A stretch of 64,000 nt of DNA from NCBI RefSeq assembly GCF_010731815.2, contig NZ_AP022593.1, positions 5,642,001 to 5,706,000 of the forward strand. The letters run 5' to 3'. Positions 17,974 through 31,466 of the stretch are shown here, piece after piece; the stretch's first letter is position 1, and every line of letters starts with the position of its first letter. The stretch is from Mycolicibacterium arabiense (GTDB taxonomy: Bacteria; Actinomycetota; Actinomycetes; Mycobacteriales; Mycobacteriaceae). The notes beneath the pieces are model-generated. The model saw only the letters and a list, made by a program, of their open reading frames with translations. It did not search any database and was not told where the DNA came from. A program made the translations under genes and the position numbers.

Positions 17974-19625
17974 GTTCGCAGAACGGACAGACCAGCCGGG
18001 CCATGCGTCTGCCGGGTTCGGTGGCCGAGATCCAGGCCAGCCCGGAGGGCCCCCGGATCGGCGCGTTCTTCGACCTTGACGGCACATTGGTCGCCGGCTT
18101 CACCGGGGTGCTGATGACCCAGGACCGCCTGCGCCGCAGGCAGATGAACGTCGGCGAGTTCATCGGCATGGTGCAAGCGGGGCTCAACCACCAGCTCGGC
18201 CGCTCCGAGTTCGAGGATCTCATCGGCAAGGGCGCCCGCATGCTGCACGGCAGTTCGCTCAGCGATCTCGAGGAACTCGGCGAGCGCCTGTTCGTCCAGT
18301 ACGTCGAGCAGCGCATCTATCCCGAGATGCGCGACATGGTGCGCGCTCACCAGGCACGCGGGCACACCGTCGTGCTCAGCTCCTCGGCGCTGACCGTGCA
18401 GGTCGAGCCTGTCGCCGCGTTCCTCGGCATCGACAACATCCTCAGCAACAAGTTCGAGACCGACGAGAACGGCCTGATCACCGGTGAAGTGAAGCGGCCC
18501 ATCATCTGGGGGCCGGGCAAGGCACGCGCGGTGCAGGCCTTCGCCGCGGAGAACGGCGTCGACCTCACCAAGAGCTACTTCTACGCCGACGGCGACGAGG
18601 ACGTCGCGCTGATGTACCTCGTCGGAAACCCGCGTCCCACCAACCCCGGCGGCAAGATGCAGGCCGTCGCCATGAAGCGCGGGTGGCCCGTGCTGCGGTT
18701 CTCCAGCCGCAGCGGCAGCAGCCCAGTGTCGCAGCTGCGGACGGTCGCAGGCATCGCGTCGCTGGTGCCCGCCGCCGCGGGCGCACTCGGGCTGGGCCTG
18801 CTGACCCGCAACCGCCGCACCGGAGTCAATTTCTTCACCTCCACGTGGACCAGGCTGCTGATGACGGTGATCGGCATCGACCTCAACGTGGTGGGCGAGG
18901 AGAACCTGACGGCCAAGCGGCCGGCGGTGTTCCTCTTCAACCACCGCAACCAGGCCGACCCGTTCATCGCCGGTCGCCTGATCAGCGACAACTTCACGTC
19001 GGTGGGCAAGAAGGAACTCGAGAACGATCCGCTGATGGGCTCGATCGGCAAGGTGATGGACGCCGCGTTCATCGACCGGGATGACCCCCGGGCCGCCGTC
19101 GAGGGCCTGCAGAAGATCGAAGAACTTGCGCGCAAGGGCATTTCGGTGATGATCGCGCCCGAGGGCACCCGGCTCGACACCAACGAGGTGGGCCCGTTCA
19201 AGAAGGGCGCCTTCCGCATCGCGATGTCGGCAGGCATCCCGATCGTGCCGATCATCATCCGCAACGCGGAGGTCATCGCGCACCGGAACTCCAGCACCTT
19301 CAACCCGGGCACCGTCGACGTCGCGGTCTTCCCGCCCATCCCGGTCGACGACTGGACCAACGAGAACCTCTCGGAGCGCATCGCCGAGGTCCGTCAGCTC
19401 TACCTGGACACGTTGAGGGAATGGCCGTTCGACGGCATCCCCGACGTCCCGCTCTACTCGCGCACCACCGCCGAGAAGTCGCAGCCGAAGAAGGCCGCTG
19501 CGAAGAAGTCCGCTGCCAAGAAGGCGCCGGCCAAGAAGGCCGCTGCCAAGACGCAGGCGAAGAAGGCGACCAAGAAGCCAACGGGGGCAGCAGGTTCCGC
19601 CGCGACCGCGAAGGGGCGGCCGTGA
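17970..19625 (+). CDS. plsC: HAD phosphatase-PlsC acyltransferase fusion with Lys/Ala-rich tail
   Basis: 551 residues. Residues ~25-235 are a HAD-IB phosphatase ([36 protein letters not shown]). Residues ~290-480 are a 1-acylglycerol-3-phosphate acyltransferase with HX4D as [10 protein letters not shown], then [36 protein letters not shown] and [11 protein letters not shown]. Together these could acylate lysophosphatidate and dephosphorylate the product. Residues ~503-551 are a Lys/Ala-rich tail of the histone-H1/HupB type, unusual for an acyltransferase. ATGA overlap with the WS/DGAT gene upstream, GTGA overlap with plsB downstream. Same order as Rv2484c-Rv2482c. Confidence 0.92.
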   Translation: MSSQNGQTSRAMRLPGSVAEIQASPEGPRIGAFFDLDGTLVAGFTGVLMTQDRLRRRQMNVGEFIGMVQAGLNHQLGRSEFEDLIGKGARMLHGSSLSDLEELGERLFVQYVEQRIYPEMRDMVRAHQARGHTVVLSSSALTVQVEPVAAFLGIDNILSNKFETDENGLITGEVKRPIIWGPGKARAVQAFAAENGVDLTKSYFYADGDEDVALMYLVGNPRPTNPGGKMQAVAMKRGWPVLRFSSRSGSSPVSQLRTVAGIASLVPAAAGALGLGLLTRNRRTGVNFFTSTWTRLLMTVIGIDLNVVGEENLTAKRPAVFLFNHRNQADPFIAGRLISDNFTSVGKKELENDPLMGSIGKVMDAAFIDRDDPRAAVEGLQKIEELARKGISVMIAPEGTRLDTNEVGPFKKGAFRIAMSAGIPIVPIIIRNAEVIAHRNSSTFNPGTVDVAVFPPIPVDDWTNENLSERIAEVRQLYLDTLREWPFDGIPDVPLYSRTTAEKSQPKKAAAKKSAAKKAPAKKAAAKTQAKKATKKPTGAAGSAATAKGRP

Positions 19626-21997
19626 AGCCGTCGGTCGACGAATACGCCACCTTCAGCCCGACCGGCGACGCGCTGGTCCTCGCGTCCGTCGGTTCGCCCG
19701 CCGAACGGCGCCTGCTCGACGACTGGCTCGACGAGCAGCGCGACAAGCATCCGGATGCCCGCATCGAAGTCCTGGAACTCCCCGACGGCGATCCGCCGGG
19801 AGCGGTGCTGGCCAGACTGGTGGAGTTGCTCGAGGCCGACGAGGACAGGTCGGTCGTGCCGTCGCGGGTGTTCTGGATTCCCGGCGGTCTACCGACTCGG
19901 TCGAAGGTGGTGTCGTTCCTGTCGGGCCGCGACACCTACCGCCCGCCGACCGCGCTGCAGCGCCGCATCCTCAAGCGTGACCCGGCGCGCGCCCGCGTCG
20001 TGGCCGGTGAGCCCGCCAAGGTCTCCGAGCTACGCCGTCAGTGGAGCGACACCACGGTCGCCGAGAACCCCCGCGAGTTCGCGCACTTCGTCCTGCGGCG
20101 GGCCAGCCTGGCCATCGAGCGCGTCGAATTGCGGTTGCTCGGACCCGAATACAAGTCGCCCCGTCTGGTCAAGCCCGAGATGCTGGCATCGGCGCGGTTC
20201 CGCGAGGGCCTCGAGAAGATTCCCGACGCCACCGTCGACAAGGCCGGCGAGATGCTCGACGAATTGTCGACCGGGTGGAGCCGGTTCTCCGTCGACCTGA
20301 TCCCGTCGCTCGGACGGGCGATCTTCAGCCGCGGCTTCGACCCCAACATCGACTACGACCGCAGCCAGGTCGAGTCCATGCGCAAGGCGCTGGAGACGCA
20401 TCCGGCCGTGCTGTTGTTCTCGCACCGTTCGTATCTCGACGGCGTCATCGTGCCGGTGGCCATGCAGGAGAACCGGCTGCCTCCGGTGCACACGTTCGCC
20501 GGCATCAACCTGTCGTTCGGCGCCATGGGACCGCTCATGCGGCACTCCGGGGTCATCTTCATCCGGCGCCGGCTCGACGACCCGCTGTACAAGTACGTGC
20601 TGCGGCAGTTCGTCGGGTACATCGTCGAGAAGCGGTTCAACCTCAGCTGGTCGATCGAAGGCACGCGGTCACGCACCGGAAAGATGTTGCCGCCCAAGCT
20701 CGGTCTGCTCGCCTACGTCGCCGACGCGTACCTCGACGGCCGCAGCGACGACATCCTGCTGCAGCCGGTGTCCATCAGCTTCGATCAGCTGCACGAGACG
20801 GCGGAGTACGCGGCGTACGCCCGCGGCGGCGAGAAGACGCCCGAGGGCCTGTCCTGGATGTACAACTTCATCAAGGCCCAGGGCGACCGCAACTACGGCA
20901 AGATCTACGTTCGCTTCCCCGAAGCGGTGTCGATGCGCGAGTACCTCGGTGAGCCGCACGGCACGATGACCACCGAGGAGGACGCCAAACGCCTTGCGCT
21001 GCAGAAGATGGCGTTCGAAGTGGCCTGGCGCATCCTGCGGGCCACCCCGGTCAACGCGTCCGCGCTCGTGTCCGCTCTGCTGCTCACCTCGCGCGGTCTC
21101 GCACTCACCCTCGATCAGCTGCACCACACGCTGCAGGACTCCTTGGACTACCTCGAGCGCAAGCAGACCCCGATGACCAACAGTGCCCTGCGCCTCCGCA
21201 CTCCCGAGGGGGTGCGAGCGGCGGTGGACGCGCTGTCGAACCGGCACCCGGTCACCCGCGTCGACGGGGGACGGGAACCGGTGTGGCTGATCGCCCCGGA
21301 GGACGAGCACGAGGCGGCGTTCTACCGCAACACGCTGATCGACGCGTTCCTCGAGACGTCGATCGTCGACCTCGCCCTCGCGCATGCCGCCCGCGTCGAC
21401 GGCGATCGCCTCGAAGCGTTCTGGTCCCAGGCGATGCGCCTGCGCGACCTGTTGAAGTTCGACTTCTACTTCGCCGACTCTGCGGCCTTCCGTACGCACG
21501 TCGCGGAGGAGATGTCGTGGCTGGCGCGCAATCGCGAGACCGGTGCGCCGTCCGACGGCGCCTCCGACTGGGAGGACGACGTCGCCGCGGGCCCCGACTG
21601 CATCGCCGAGATGCTGCAGAAGAAGCGGCCGGTGGTCGCCGGTGCGCTGCTGCGTCCGTTCTTCGAGGCCTACGCGATCGTCGCCAACGTGCTGCGCGAT
21701 GCGCCTGCCGACATCGACGAGAAGGAGCTGACTCGCCGAGCGCTGGGCGTCGGCAATCAGTACGTCGCCCAGGGCAGGGTGCGTAGCAACGAGTCGGTGT
21801 CGGCGCTGCTGTTCGCGACGGCGCGGCAGGTGTGCGCCGACCGGCGGCTGCTCGAACCGGCCGCCGATCTCGCCGACCGGCGTGCCGCGTTTAGGCAGGA
21901 ATTGCGCGACATCCTCGAGGACATGAGCACGGTGGAGACGGTGTCCCGGCAGCAGTTCATGGCGCGGGAGTCGAGGCGGCGTTCAGCCGCCGAATGA
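19622..21997 (+). CDS. plsB: PlsB-type glycerol-3-phosphate 1-O-acyltransferase
   Basis: 791 residues, matching PlsB2 (Rv2482c, ~789). The acyltransferase blocks are [15 protein letters not shown] (HX4D), [49 protein letters not shown] and [12 protein letters not shown]. It adds the first acyl chain to glycerol-3-phosphate at the membrane. Start GTG 19622 overlaps the plsC stop (GTGA); the longer open frame to 19421 is the plsC tail in another frame. It is the last gene of the operon; the next gene begins after 33 bases. Confidence 0.94.
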   Translation: MKPSVDEYATFSPTGDALVLASVGSPAERRLLDDWLDEQRDKHPDARIEVLELPDGDPPGAVLARLVELLEADEDRSVVPSRVFWIPGGLPTRSKVVSFLSGRDTYRPPTALQRRILKRDPARARVVAGEPAKVSELRRQWSDTTVAENPREFAHFVLRRASLAIERVELRLLGPEYKSPRLVKPEMLASARFREGLEKIPDATVDKAGEMLDELSTGWSRFSVDLIPSLGRAIFSRGFDPNIDYDRSQVESMRKALETHPAVLLFSHRSYLDGVIVPVAMQENRLPPVHTFAGINLSFGAMGPLMRHSGVIFIRRRLDDPLYKYVLRQFVGYIVEKRFNLSWSIEGTRSRTGKMLPPKLGLLAYVADAYLDGRSDDILLQPVSISFDQLHETAEYAAYARGGEKTPEGLSWMYNFIKAQGDRNYGKIYVRFPEAVSMREYLGEPHGTMTTEEDAKRLALQKMAFEVAWRILRATPVNASALVSALLLTSRGLALTLDQLHHTLQDSLDYLERKQTPMTNSALRLRTPEGVRAAVDALSNRHPVTRVDGGREPVWLIAPEDEHEAAFYRNTLIDAFLETSIVDLALAHAARVDGDRLEAFWSQAMRLRDLLKFDFYFADSAAFRTHVAEEMSWLARNRETGAPSDGASDWEDDVAAGPDCIAEMLQKKRPVVAGALLRPFFEAYAIVANVLRDAPADIDEKELTRRALGVGNQYVAQGRVRSNESVSALLFATARQVCADRRLLEPAADLADRRAAFRQELRDILEDMSTVETVSRQQFMARESRRRSAAE

Positions 21998-22030
21998 CCG
22001 TCGGTCACCGCACCGCAATACCCTGGTGGC

Positions 22031-24043
22031 ATGACCACCACCACCGCGCCGCCGAGTACCCGCCGTGGTGCGGTCGGCCCGATCCTGGTGGCCGTCGCAC
22101 TGCTCGCCGGGTGCACCGCTGCGGGGCTGGGCGCGCTGGCGCTGGCCGACGCACTCACCGCCACCGGGCTGCCCGATCCGGGTCCGATCACCAGCTACGG
22201 CCTGCCGTTCGTGCGGGCTGCGGGCGAGATCGCCGCCGTCGTGGCCGTCGGCTCCTTCCTGTTCGCCGCGTTCCTGGTGCCGCCGCAGACCAGCGGCGTG
22301 CTCGACGTCGCCGGGTACCGCGCGCTGCGCATCGGCACCGTCGCGTCCGGGACGTGGGCGGTGTGCGCGGCGCTGCTGGTGCCGTTGACCGTCTCCGACG
22401 TCACTGGTCAACCGCTGACCCCGCAGCTCAGTCCATCGTCCATCTGGTCGGTGGCCGGTCTCGTCGAGACGGCCGGGCTGTGGCGCTGGACCGCGGCGCT
22501 GGCCGCCATCGTCACCATCGCGGCCATCCCGGTGCTGCGCTGGTCGTGGACCCCGCTGCTGTTCGCCGGCTCGCTAGTGACCCTGCTCCCGCTGGCCCTT
22601 GCCGGTCACTCGTCGTCGGGTGGCTCGCACGACCTGGCCACCAACAGCCTGATCATGCACCTCGTCGCGGGCGCGATCTGGGCAGGCGGCCTGCTTGCGC
22701 TGCTGGTCCACGCGCTGCGCGGTGGGGCGCACGCCGACGTCGCGGCGCGGCGATTCTCCGCGATCGCGCTGTGGTGCTTCGTCGCGATGGCGGTATCCGG
22801 CGTCGTCAACGCGCTGGTGCGGATCCGGCCGGAGGATCTGCTGACCAGCAGCTACGGCGGCCTGATCGTGGCCAAGGTCGTCGCCTTGGGCGTACTGGCC
22901 TTCATCGGCTGGCAGCACCGGCGGCGGAGCGTGGCCGCGTTGGCCGAGGACGCCGAGAGCCGCCGTCCACTGATCCGGCTCGCCGTGGTCGAGGCGGTGG
23001 TGTTCGCGCTGACGTTCGGCATCGCTGTGGCACTCGGACGGACGCCGCCCCCGCCGCCGCTCGTGCTCAACCCGTCGATCCCCGCCGTCGAACTGGGCTA
23101 CGACCTCGCGGGTCCGCCCACGGTGGCGCGGCTGCTGTTCGACTGGCGCTTCGACCTGATCCTTGGCACGGCGGCGCTGGTCTTCGCTGCCGTCTACGTC
23201 GCGGGCGTCGTGCGGCTGCGCCGTCGCGGCGACGCCTGGCCGACCGGACGCATCGTCGCCTGGCTGTGCGGTTGCGCCGTGCTGCTGTTCACGACGTCGT
23301 CGGGGGTCGGGCGCTACATGCCCGCGATGTTCAGCGTGCACATGTCGGCGCACATGCTGCTGTCGATGCTGGTGCCGGTCCTGCTGGTCCTCGGAGCGCC
23401 GGTGACGCTGGCGCTGCGGGCACTGCCCGCCGCAGGCCGCGGCGATCCGCCGGGCCTGCGGGAGTGGCTGCTCGCCGCGCTGCACAGCAAGGTGTCGAGG
23501 TTCCTGACGCACCCGATCGTGGCGCTGGTCCTCTTCGTGGCCGGCTTCTACGGTCTGTACTTCGGTGGGCTGTTCGACGCCGCCGCGGACAGTCACGCCG
23601 CGCACGTGGCGATGAACGTGCACTTCCTGCTCAGTGGGTACCTGTTCTACTGGGTCGTGATCGGCGTCGACCCGACGCCACGCCCGATTCCGCCGTTGGC
23701 CAAGCTCGGCATCGTGTTCGCCTCACTGCCGCTGCACGCCTTCTTCGGCGTCGTGCTGATGGGCACCAAGGCGCTGCTCGCCGGGGACTTCTACGAGTCG
23801 CTGGGCCTGCCGTGGCACACCGACCTCGTCGACGACCAGAAGCTCGGCGGTGCGATCGCGTGGTCGGCGGGCGAGGTGCCATTGGTCCTGGTCCTGCTCG
23901 CACTGCTGATCCAGTGGCGCCGAACCGACCAGCGCACCGCGACGCGCATGGACCGCGCTGCCGACCGCGACGACGACGCCGACCTCGCGGCGTACAACGC
24001 GATGCTGGCTCAGATGGCCAAGCGCGAGTCCGAGTCGCGCTAG
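22031..24043 (+). CDS. CopD/CtaG-like polytopic membrane protein (copper resistance/cytochrome oxidase assembly)
   Basis: 670 residues with about 14 hydrophobic segments. The N-terminal half (to ~300) resembles the copper-resistance CopD domain; the C-terminal half (about 360-640) resembles caa3-type oxidase assembly factor CtaG, with MPAMFSVHMSAHMLLSMLVPVL and MNVHFLLSGYLFYWVVIGVDP carrying Met/His residues suited to copper. Same fusion as M. tuberculosis Rv0102, which is not at this locus there. A role in copper delivery or tolerance in the membrane is inferred. The C-terminal 40 residues are charged and probably cytosolic. Confidence 0.85.
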   Translation: MTTTTAPPSTRRGAVGPILVAVALLAGCTAAGLGALALADALTATGLPDPGPITSYGLPFVRAAGEIAAVVAVGSFLFAAFLVPPQTSGVLDVAGYRALRIGTVASGTWAVCAALLVPLTVSDVTGQPLTPQLSPSSIWSVAGLVETAGLWRWTAALAAIVTIAAIPVLRWSWTPLLFAGSLVTLLPLALAGHSSSGGSHDLATNSLIMHLVAGAIWAGGLLALLVHALRGGAHADVAARRFSAIALWCFVAMAVSGVVNALVRIRPEDLLTSSYGGLIVAKVVALGVLAFIGWQHRRRSVAALAEDAESRRPLIRLAVVEAVVFALTFGIAVALGRTPPPPPLVLNPSIPAVELGYDLAGPPTVARLLFDWRFDLILGTAALVFAAVYVAGVVRLRRRGDAWPTGRIVAWLCGCAVLLFTTSSGVGRYMPAMFSVHMSAHMLLSMLVPVLLVLGAPVTLALRALPAAGRGDPPGLREWLLAALHSKVSRFLTHPIVALVLFVAGFYGLYFGGLFDAAADSHAAHVAMNVHFLLSGYLFYWVVIGVDPTPRPIPPLAKLGIVFASLPLHAFFGVVLMGTKALLAGDFYESLGLPWHTDLVDDQKLGGAIAWSAGEVPLVLVLLALLIQWRRTDQRTATRMDRAADRDDDADLAAYNAMLAQMAKRESESR

Positions 24044-24194
24044 CGAGGACCGCCTCGGCCATCCATCCCCAGTCCGGGATTCATCAACAGCGCGGCGCCG
24101 TCGGCGCGGTTCTGCCGCGTCCTCGTCACCCCTCGCACCGTGAATGAAGGTGTCCACCGTGGACATCGCCAGTAGCGATACGAGAGGAACACCA
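24044..24194. other. Intergenic gap before the SSB paralogue
   Basis: 151 bases without a supported gene. GTCCACCGTGGAC (24152-24164) is a 13-base palindrome about 30 bases before the SSB start; it may be an operator. An ATG at 24144 is in frame with the SSB gene but lacks a ribosome site. Confidence 0.35.
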
Positions 24195-24701
24195 ATGTTC
24201 GAGACACCCATCGCCCTCGTCGGCAACATCGTCAGCGAGCCCGTGCGGCGCCGCGTCGGCGAGCAGGACCTCACCCGCCTCCGGGTGGCCAGCAACTCCC
24301 GCCGCAAGGCGGCCGACGGCAGCTGGCAGGCCGGGGACACGCTGTACGTGACGGTCAGCTGCTGGGGTGCGCTGGCGCTGGGAGCCGGCGGATCGCTGGT
24401 CAAGGGCGACCCGGTCGTGGTCGTCGGCCACCTCTACACCAATGAGTACGACGACAAGGAGGGCAACAAGCGCTCGACCAACGAGATCCGCGCCATCTCC
24501 GTCGGGCCGGACCTCGCGCGCAGCGTCGCACGCATCACCTCGACGCGACGACTGGTTGGCGTCGGTCCCGGCGCCGGCGACGGTGGCGATGCGGGCACGG
24601 AATCCGCCGGCACCGGCCACGCCGACCCCGGCGACGTCGACGACGACGGTGCGGACGGCTTGTCGGACGCGTCGGAGGCGGGGCTGACGCTCACGGCGTA
24701 G
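24195..24701 (+). CDS. Single-stranded DNA-binding protein paralogue (Rv2478c-like)
   Basis: 168 residues. One OB-fold at residues 1-~112: MFETPIALVGNIVSEPVRR, LRVASNSRRK, LYVTVSCWG and VVVVGHLYTNEYDDKEGNKR. The C-terminal ~55 residues are Gly/Asp-rich but do not end in the DDDIPF-type tip that recruits partners in housekeeping SSB; the protein ends LTLTA. So it is likely the accessory SSB, as Rv2478c. ATG 24195 has GAGAGGAAC upstream and gives the normal family N terminus; the open frame from 24144 adds 17 non-homologous residues. It precedes ettA by 92 bases. Confidence 0.9.
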   Translation: MFETPIALVGNIVSEPVRRRVGEQDLTRLRVASNSRRKAADGSWQAGDTLYVTVSCWGALALGAGGSLVKGDPVVVVGHLYTNEYDDKEGNKRSTNEIRAISVGPDLARSVARITSTRRLVGVGPGAGDGGDAGTESAGTGHADPGDVDDDGADGLSDASEAGLTLTA

Positions 24702-24793
24702 CCGCCCGACAGCCTCCGTCGGCTCGGCCGACGCGGTCACGCCTAGGATGGTCTCCGAGCATCACCCGGGGAGACGAAAGGCAACGCAACGGC

Positions 24794-26467
<1,674 letters not shown>

Positions 26468-26504
26468 TCTCGCCGGGTAGGAGCGCGGGGGCCACGGGGG
26501 CTAC

Positions 26505-26557
26505 TAGTGTCGCTGCTGCGTGCCATCGCTCCGCCGTCCCCGTGGGGTTGGCGGAGC
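26505..26557 (+). promoter_or_regulatory. gdh promoter -10 and 5'-UTR hairpin
   Basis: TAGTGT (26505-26510) fits a -10 in the 130-base ettA-gdh gap. About 18 bases later GCTCCGCC (26528-26535) pairs with GGCGGAGC (26550-26557), enclosing a CCCC/GGGG pair. The hairpin lies in the predicted gdh leader; it could be the ettA terminator read from upstream or an attenuator-like leader structure. Confidence 0.45.
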
Positions 26558-26597
26558 AGGCCAACGACGGACGGCGCGCAGGCGGGAGTAGATCGGC

Positions 26598-29500
26598 ATG
26601 ACGGTGATTCCGGGAGGCAGCAGGGGCGCCGACGGCTCGGCTGAGACGACCACGATTCCCAGCCAGGACCCCAACGCCACGCTCGCCAGGGCGTACCTGC
26701 AGACCCACCGGGGACCGCACGGCGACGCACCCGCCGCGGACTCCACCATCACCGCGCCGATCGCCCGTTCCATCGCGGGCGGCATCGTCACGCCTGCCCT
26801 GCTCGCCGCTCACGGCAAGGTGGGCCGCAAGCGGTCGATGGGTGAGACAAAGGTCGCGGTGTACGCCTCGGGTGACCAATCCGGTTGCGGCCCCGCGATA
26901 CAGATCGTCACCGACGCCAGCGCGATGTCGATGGATTCGGTCACCGTGCTGCTGCATCGCCTCGGCGTCGCCTACGTGGCGATCATGAACCCGGTGTTCC
27001 GGGTGCGCCGCAGCGCCAATGGCGAGCTACTCGACATGCAGCCCGCCGCCGACCCGCAGGCAGCGAGGGACGGCATCGACGAATCCTGGATCCACGTCGA
27101 ACTCTCGCCGTCCGCCGACGCGAAGGCCGTGACGGAGGCGGCCGAGTTGCTGCCCAACGTGCTCGCCGATGCCCGCCAGGTCGCCGTCGACACCGGCGCG
27201 CTGAACGCCATGCTGGTCGGGCTGGCCAACGCGCTTGACTCCGACGTCGCGGGCAACTTCCCGAGTTACGACCGCCGCGACGTGGCGGCGCTGCTGCGCT
27301 GGCTGGCGGCCGGGCACTTCGTGATGCTCGGCTACCAGCGCTGTGCGGTGCGCAACGGCGAGGCGTCGGTCGAGCCCGCCAGCCGGCTCGGCGTGCTGCG
27401 GCTGCGCACCGACGTGCTGCCGCAGCTCACCGGCGACGACGACCTGCTGGTGCTCGCCCAGGCCACCATGCCGAGCTACCTGCGCTACGGCGCGTACCCG
27501 TACATCGTGGTGGTCCGGGAGAACCTGCCCGGTGGCACCACCATCGAGCACCGGTTCGTGGGACTCTTCACGGTCGCCGCGGCGAATGCGAACGTGCTCG
27601 AGATTCCGCTGATCTCGCGCCGTGTCAACGAGGCGCTGGCGCTCGCGCACGGCGACCCCAGCCATCCCGGTCAGCTGATCCTCGACATCATCCAGACCAT
27701 CCCGCGGCCGGAACTGTTCTCGCTCACCGCGCGTGACCTACTCGAGCGGGCCAAGGCCGTGGTGGACCTCGGTTCCCGGCGACGGGCACTGCTGTTCCTG
27801 CGGGCCGACAAGCTCGCGCACTTCGTGTCGTGCCTGGTGTACCTGCCGCGTGACCGGTACACCACCGCCGTGCGGTTGGAGATGCAGGACATCCTGGTCC
27901 GCGAGTTCGGTGGCCTGAGCATCGAGTACACCGCGCGCGTCAGCGAATCCCCATGGGCGGTCGTCCACTTCACGGTCAAGCTGCCGGACGGCTCGGCGCG
28001 GACCGAAGTCGATACGTCGCTGGAGAACGAGACGCGGGTACAGAGCCTGCTGACCGAGGCTGCCCGGACGTGGGGTGACCGGCTGATGGGCGCGGTGCGC
28101 GACGGCGCCATCAGCCACACCGACGCCGAGCACTACGCGGCGGCGTTCCCGGAGGTCTACAAGCAGGCGTTCAGCCCGGACGATGCGATCGCGGACATCG
28201 AGATCATCGAGCAGCTGTCCGACGACTCGGTCAAGTTGGTGTTCGCCGACGGCGCCGAAGACCATGCCGCGCAATTGACCTGGTACCTCGGCGGGCGGTC
28301 GGCATCGCTGAGCGAGCTGCTGCCGATGCTGCAGTCGATGGGCGTGGTCGTGCTCGAGGAGCGGCCGTTCACCGTCACCCGCAACGACGGTCTGCCGGTG
28401 TGGATCTACCAGTTCAAGATCGCGGTGCATCCGTCGATACCGGATCCCGACGACGCCGAGGAACGTGCCGCCACCGCCACCCGGTTCGCCGACGCCGTCA
28501 CCGCCATCTGGCAGGGCCGGGTCGAGATCGACCGGTTCAACGAGCTGGTGTTGCGGGCAGGGCTCACCTGGCAGCAGGTGACGATTCTGCGTAGTTACGC
28601 GAAGTACCTGCGGCAGGCCGGTTTTCCCTACAGCCAGAGCCACATCGAGACCGTCGTCAACGGCAACCCGGACACTTCGGTCGCGCTGGTGCGGCTGTTC
28701 GAGGCGCTGTTCGATCCGTCGGAGTCCGACACCCGCCCCGATGCGCAGGCCGCGGCCGCCGTCGTCGCGGCCGACATCGAGGCGCTCGTCAGCCTCGACA
28801 CCGACCGCGTGCTGCGCGCGTTCGCCTCGATGATCCAGGCGACCCTGCGCACCAACTACTTCGTCACCCGGGCCGGCTCGGCCCGCGAGCAGAACGTGTT
28901 GTCGATCAAGCTCAATCCGCGCCTGATCGACGAACTTCCGCTGCCGCGGCCGAAGTACGAGATCTTCGTGTACTCCCCGCGGGTGGAGGGCGTGCACCTG
29001 CGCTTCGGCAACGTCGCGCGCGGTGGCCTGCGGTGGTCGGACCGCAGAGAGGACTTCCGCACCGAGGTCCTCGGGCTCGTCAAGGCCCAGGCGGTCAAGA
29101 ACGCCGTGATCGTGCCCGTCGGCGCCAAGGGCGGGTTCGTGCTGAAGAACCCGCCGTCGCCGACCGGCGACCCGGCCGCCGACCGCGACGCGCAGCGTGC
29201 CGAGGGCGTGGCCTGCTACCGCCTGTTCATCGGCGGTCTGCTCGACGTCACCGACAACGTCGACACCGTGAGCGGCAACGTCACGGTGCCCGACCAGGTG
29301 GTGCGTCGCGACGGCGACGACGCCTATCTGGTGGTGGCCGCGGACAAGGGCACCGCCACGTTCTCCGACATCGCCAACGAGGTCGCGAAGTCCTACGGCT
29401 TCTGGCTCGGCGATGCGTTCGCCTCTGGCGGGTCGGTGGGCTACGACCACAAGGCGATGGGCATCACGGCCAAGGGCGCTTGGGAGTCGGTCAAGAGACA

Positions 29501-31466
29501 CTTCCGCGAGATGGGCCACGACACGCAGACCGAGGACTTCACCGTGGTGGGCGTCGGTGACATGAGCGGTGACGTGTTCGGCAACGGGATGTTGCTGTCC
29601 AAGCACATTCGGCTGGTCGCGGCGTTCGACCACCGGCACGTCTTCCTCGACCCGAACCCCGACGCGGCGAGTTCGTGGGACGAGCGCAACCGCATGTTCG
29701 CCCTGCCGCGGTCGAGTTGGGACGACTACGACCGCAGCCTGCTCAGCGAGGGCGGCGGCATCTACAGCAGGGAGCAGAAGTCCATCCCGATCAGCCCCCA
29801 GGTCCGCGCGGCGCTGGGCCTGTCGGGCGACGTCGAGGAGATGACGCCGCCTGCCCTGATGAAGGCCATCCTGCTGGCGCCGGTCGATCTGTTCTGGAAC
29901 GGCGGCATCGGCACCTACGTCAAGGCCGAGACCGAGTCCGACGCCGACGTCGGTGACCGCGCCAACGACCCGATCCGCGTCAACGGAAACCAGTTGCGCG
30001 CCAAGGTCGTTGGCGAGGGCGGCAACCTCGGCGTGACGCAACGCGGCCGCATCGAGTTCGACCTCAACGGCGGCCGGATCAACACCGACGCGATGGACAA
30101 CTCCGCGGGCGTCGACTGCTCGGACCACGAGGTCAACATCAAGATCCTCGTCGACGCGCTCGTCACGGCGGGCAAGGTCAGCGCCGGGGAGCGCACCGAT
30201 CTGCTGATGTCGATGACCGACGAGGTCGGACAGCTCGTGCTCGCCGACAACGCCTCGCAGAACGACCTGATGGGAACCAGCCGCGCCAACTCGGCGAGCT
30301 TGCTGCCCGTGCACTCGCGTCAGATCAAGGAACTCACCGCCAGCCGGGGACTGAACCGCGAACTCGAGGCGCTGCCGCCGGAGAAGGAGATCCGCAGGCG
30401 CATCGACCTCGGGCTGGGCCTCACCTCACCGGAGTTGGCGACGCTCATGGCGCACGTCAAGCTGGCCCTGAAGGACGACCTGCTGGCGACGGACCTGCCC
30501 GACCAGGAGGTGTTCGCGGCGCGTCTGCCCGAGTACTTCCCCTCGCAGCTGCGCGAGGGCTTCGGTCCCGACATCCGTACCCACCAACTGCGGCGCGAGA
30601 TCGTGACGACCATGCTCGTCAACGATCTCGTCGACACTAGCGGGATCACCTACGCCTACCGGGTCACGGAGGACACCGGCGTGGGACCGGTCGACGCGGT
30701 GCGGAGCTTCGTGGCCGTCGACGAGATCTTCCGCGTCGGCGAGGTGTGGCTCGGCATCAGAGCCGCAGCGGCACAGGGCGTTCCGGTCTCGGTGACGGAC
30801 CGTCTGACGCTGGATCTGCGCAGGCTCATCGACCGGGCGAGCCGGTGGCTGCTGAACTACCGTCCGCAACCGCTGGCAGTCGGCGCCGAGGTGAACCGTT
30901 TCGCGTCGAAGGTGGCCGCGCTGACCCCGCGGATGTCGGAGTGGCTGCGTGGGGCCGACAAGGACATCGTGGAGAAGCAGTCCGCCGAGTTCACCGCCAA
31001 GGGCGTCTCGGCGGATCTCGCGACGATGGTCGCGACGGGGCTCTATCAGTACAGCCTGCTCGACATCATCGACATCGCCGACATCGTGGACCGTGAGCCT
31101 GCAGAGGTGGCCGACGTCTACTTCGCGCTGATGGATCACCTCGGCACCGACGGACTGCTGACCGCCGTGTCGGGCCTGGCCCGCGACGACCGTTGGCATT
31201 CGTTGGCCCGTCTGGCGATTCGCGACGACATCTATGGATCGCTGCGCGCCCTGTGCCTCGACGTGCTGGCCGTGGGCGAGCCGGAGGAGACCGGCGAGCA
31301 GAAGATCGAGGAGTGGGAGCACACGAACAGCTCGCGCGTCGCGCGCGCACGGCGCACCCTCACCGAGATCTACACCGACGGCGAGAAGGACCTGGCGACG
31401 CTGTCGGTGGCTGCGCGCCAGATACGAAGCATGACCAGGACGAGCGGAACGGGAGCCACCGGGTGA
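26598..31466 (+). CDS. gdh: NAD-specific glutamate dehydrogenase, large (180-kDa class)
   Basis: 1622 residues, close to Rv2476c (1624). The N-terminal ~700 residues hold ACT-like regulatory modules; the catalytic part is at about 810-1170 with [38 protein letters not shown] (catalytic Lys), [15 protein letters not shown] (Rossmann loop) and [18 protein letters not shown]; a helical C-terminal domain follows. It deaminates glutamate to 2-oxoglutarate using NAD+. In mycobacteria this enzyme is controlled by the FHA protein GarA, itself a target of PknG/PknB; a PknB-like kinase gene lies 7 kb away. GGCGGGAGTAG precedes the ATG. GTGA overlap with the thioesterase gene. Confidence 0.95.
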   Translation: MTVIPGGSRGADGSAETTTIPSQDPNATLARAYLQTHRGPHGDAPAADSTITAPIARSIAGGIVTPALLAAHGKVGRKRSMGETKVAVYASGDQSGCGPAIQIVTDASAMSMDSVTVLLHRLGVAYVAIMNPVFRVRRSANGELLDMQPAADPQAARDGIDESWIHVELSPSADAKAVTEAAELLPNVLADARQVAVDTGALNAMLVGLANALDSDVAGNFPSYDRRDVAALLRWLAAGHFVMLGYQRCAVRNGEASVEPASRLGVLRLRTDVLPQLTGDDDLLVLAQATMPSYLRYGAYPYIVVVRENLPGGTTIEHRFVGLFTVAAANANVLEIPLISRRVNEALALAHGDPSHPGQLILDIIQTIPRPELFSLTARDLLERAKAVVDLGSRRRALLFLRADKLAHFVSCLVYLPRDRYTTAVRLEMQDILVREFGGLSIEYTARVSESPWAVVHFTVKLPDGSARTEVDTSLENETRVQSLLTEAARTWGDRLMGAVRDGAISHTDAEHYAAAFPEVYKQAFSPDDAIADIEIIEQLSDDSVKLVFADGAEDHAAQLTWYLGGRSASLSELLPMLQSMGVVVLEERPFTVTRNDGLPVWIYQFKIAVHPSIPDPDDAEERAATATRFADAVTAIWQGRVEIDRFNELVLRAGLTWQQVTILRSYAKYLRQAGFPYSQSHIETVVNGNPDTSVALVRLFEALFDPSESDTRPDAQAAAAVVAADIEALVSLDTDRVLRAFASMIQATLRTNYFVTRAGSAREQNVLSIKLNPRLIDELPLPRPKYEIFVYSPRVEGVHLRFGNVARGGLRWSDRREDFRTEVLGLVKAQAVKNAVIVPVGAKGGFVLKNPPSPTGDPAADRDAQRAEGVACYRLFIGGLLDVTDNVDTVSGNVTVPDQVVRRDGDDAYLVVAADKGTATFSDIANEVAKSYGFWLGDAFASGGSVGYDHKAMGITAKGAWESVKRHFREMGHDTQTEDFTVVGVGDMSGDVFGNGMLLSKHIRLVAAFDHRHVFLDPNPDAASSWDERNRMFALPRSSWDDYDRSLLSEGGGIYSREQKSIPISPQVRAALGLSGDVEEMTPPALMKAILLAPVDLFWNGGIGTYVKAETESDADVGDRANDPIRVNGNQLRAKVVGEGGNLGVTQRGRIEFDLNGGRINTDAMDNSAGVDCSDHEVNIKILVDALVTAGKVSAGERTDLLMSMTDEVGQLVLADNASQNDLMGTSRANSASLLPVHSRQIKELTASRGLNRELEALPPEKEIRRRIDLGLGLTSPELATLMAHVKLALKDDLLATDLPDQEVFAARLPEYFPSQLREGFGPDIRTHQLRREIVTTMLVNDLVDTSGITYAYRVTEDTGVGPVDAVRSFVAVDEIFRVGEVWLGIRAAAAQGVPVSVTDRLTLDLRRLIDRASRWLLNYRPQPLAVGAEVNRFASKVAALTPRMSEWLRGADKDIVEKQSAEFTAKGVSADLATMVATGLYQYSLLDIIDIADIVDREPAEVADVYFALMDHLGTDGLLTAVSGLARDDRWHSLARLAIRDDIYGSLRALCLDVLAVGEPEETGEQKIEEWEHTNSSRVARARRTLTEIYTDGEKDLATLSVAARQIRSMTRTSGTGATG

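Noticed and set aside
27738..30314. 858-codon minus-strand open frame within gdh
   Set aside because: His/Val/Arg-rich shadow frame; the plus strand encodes a full-length recognised GDH.
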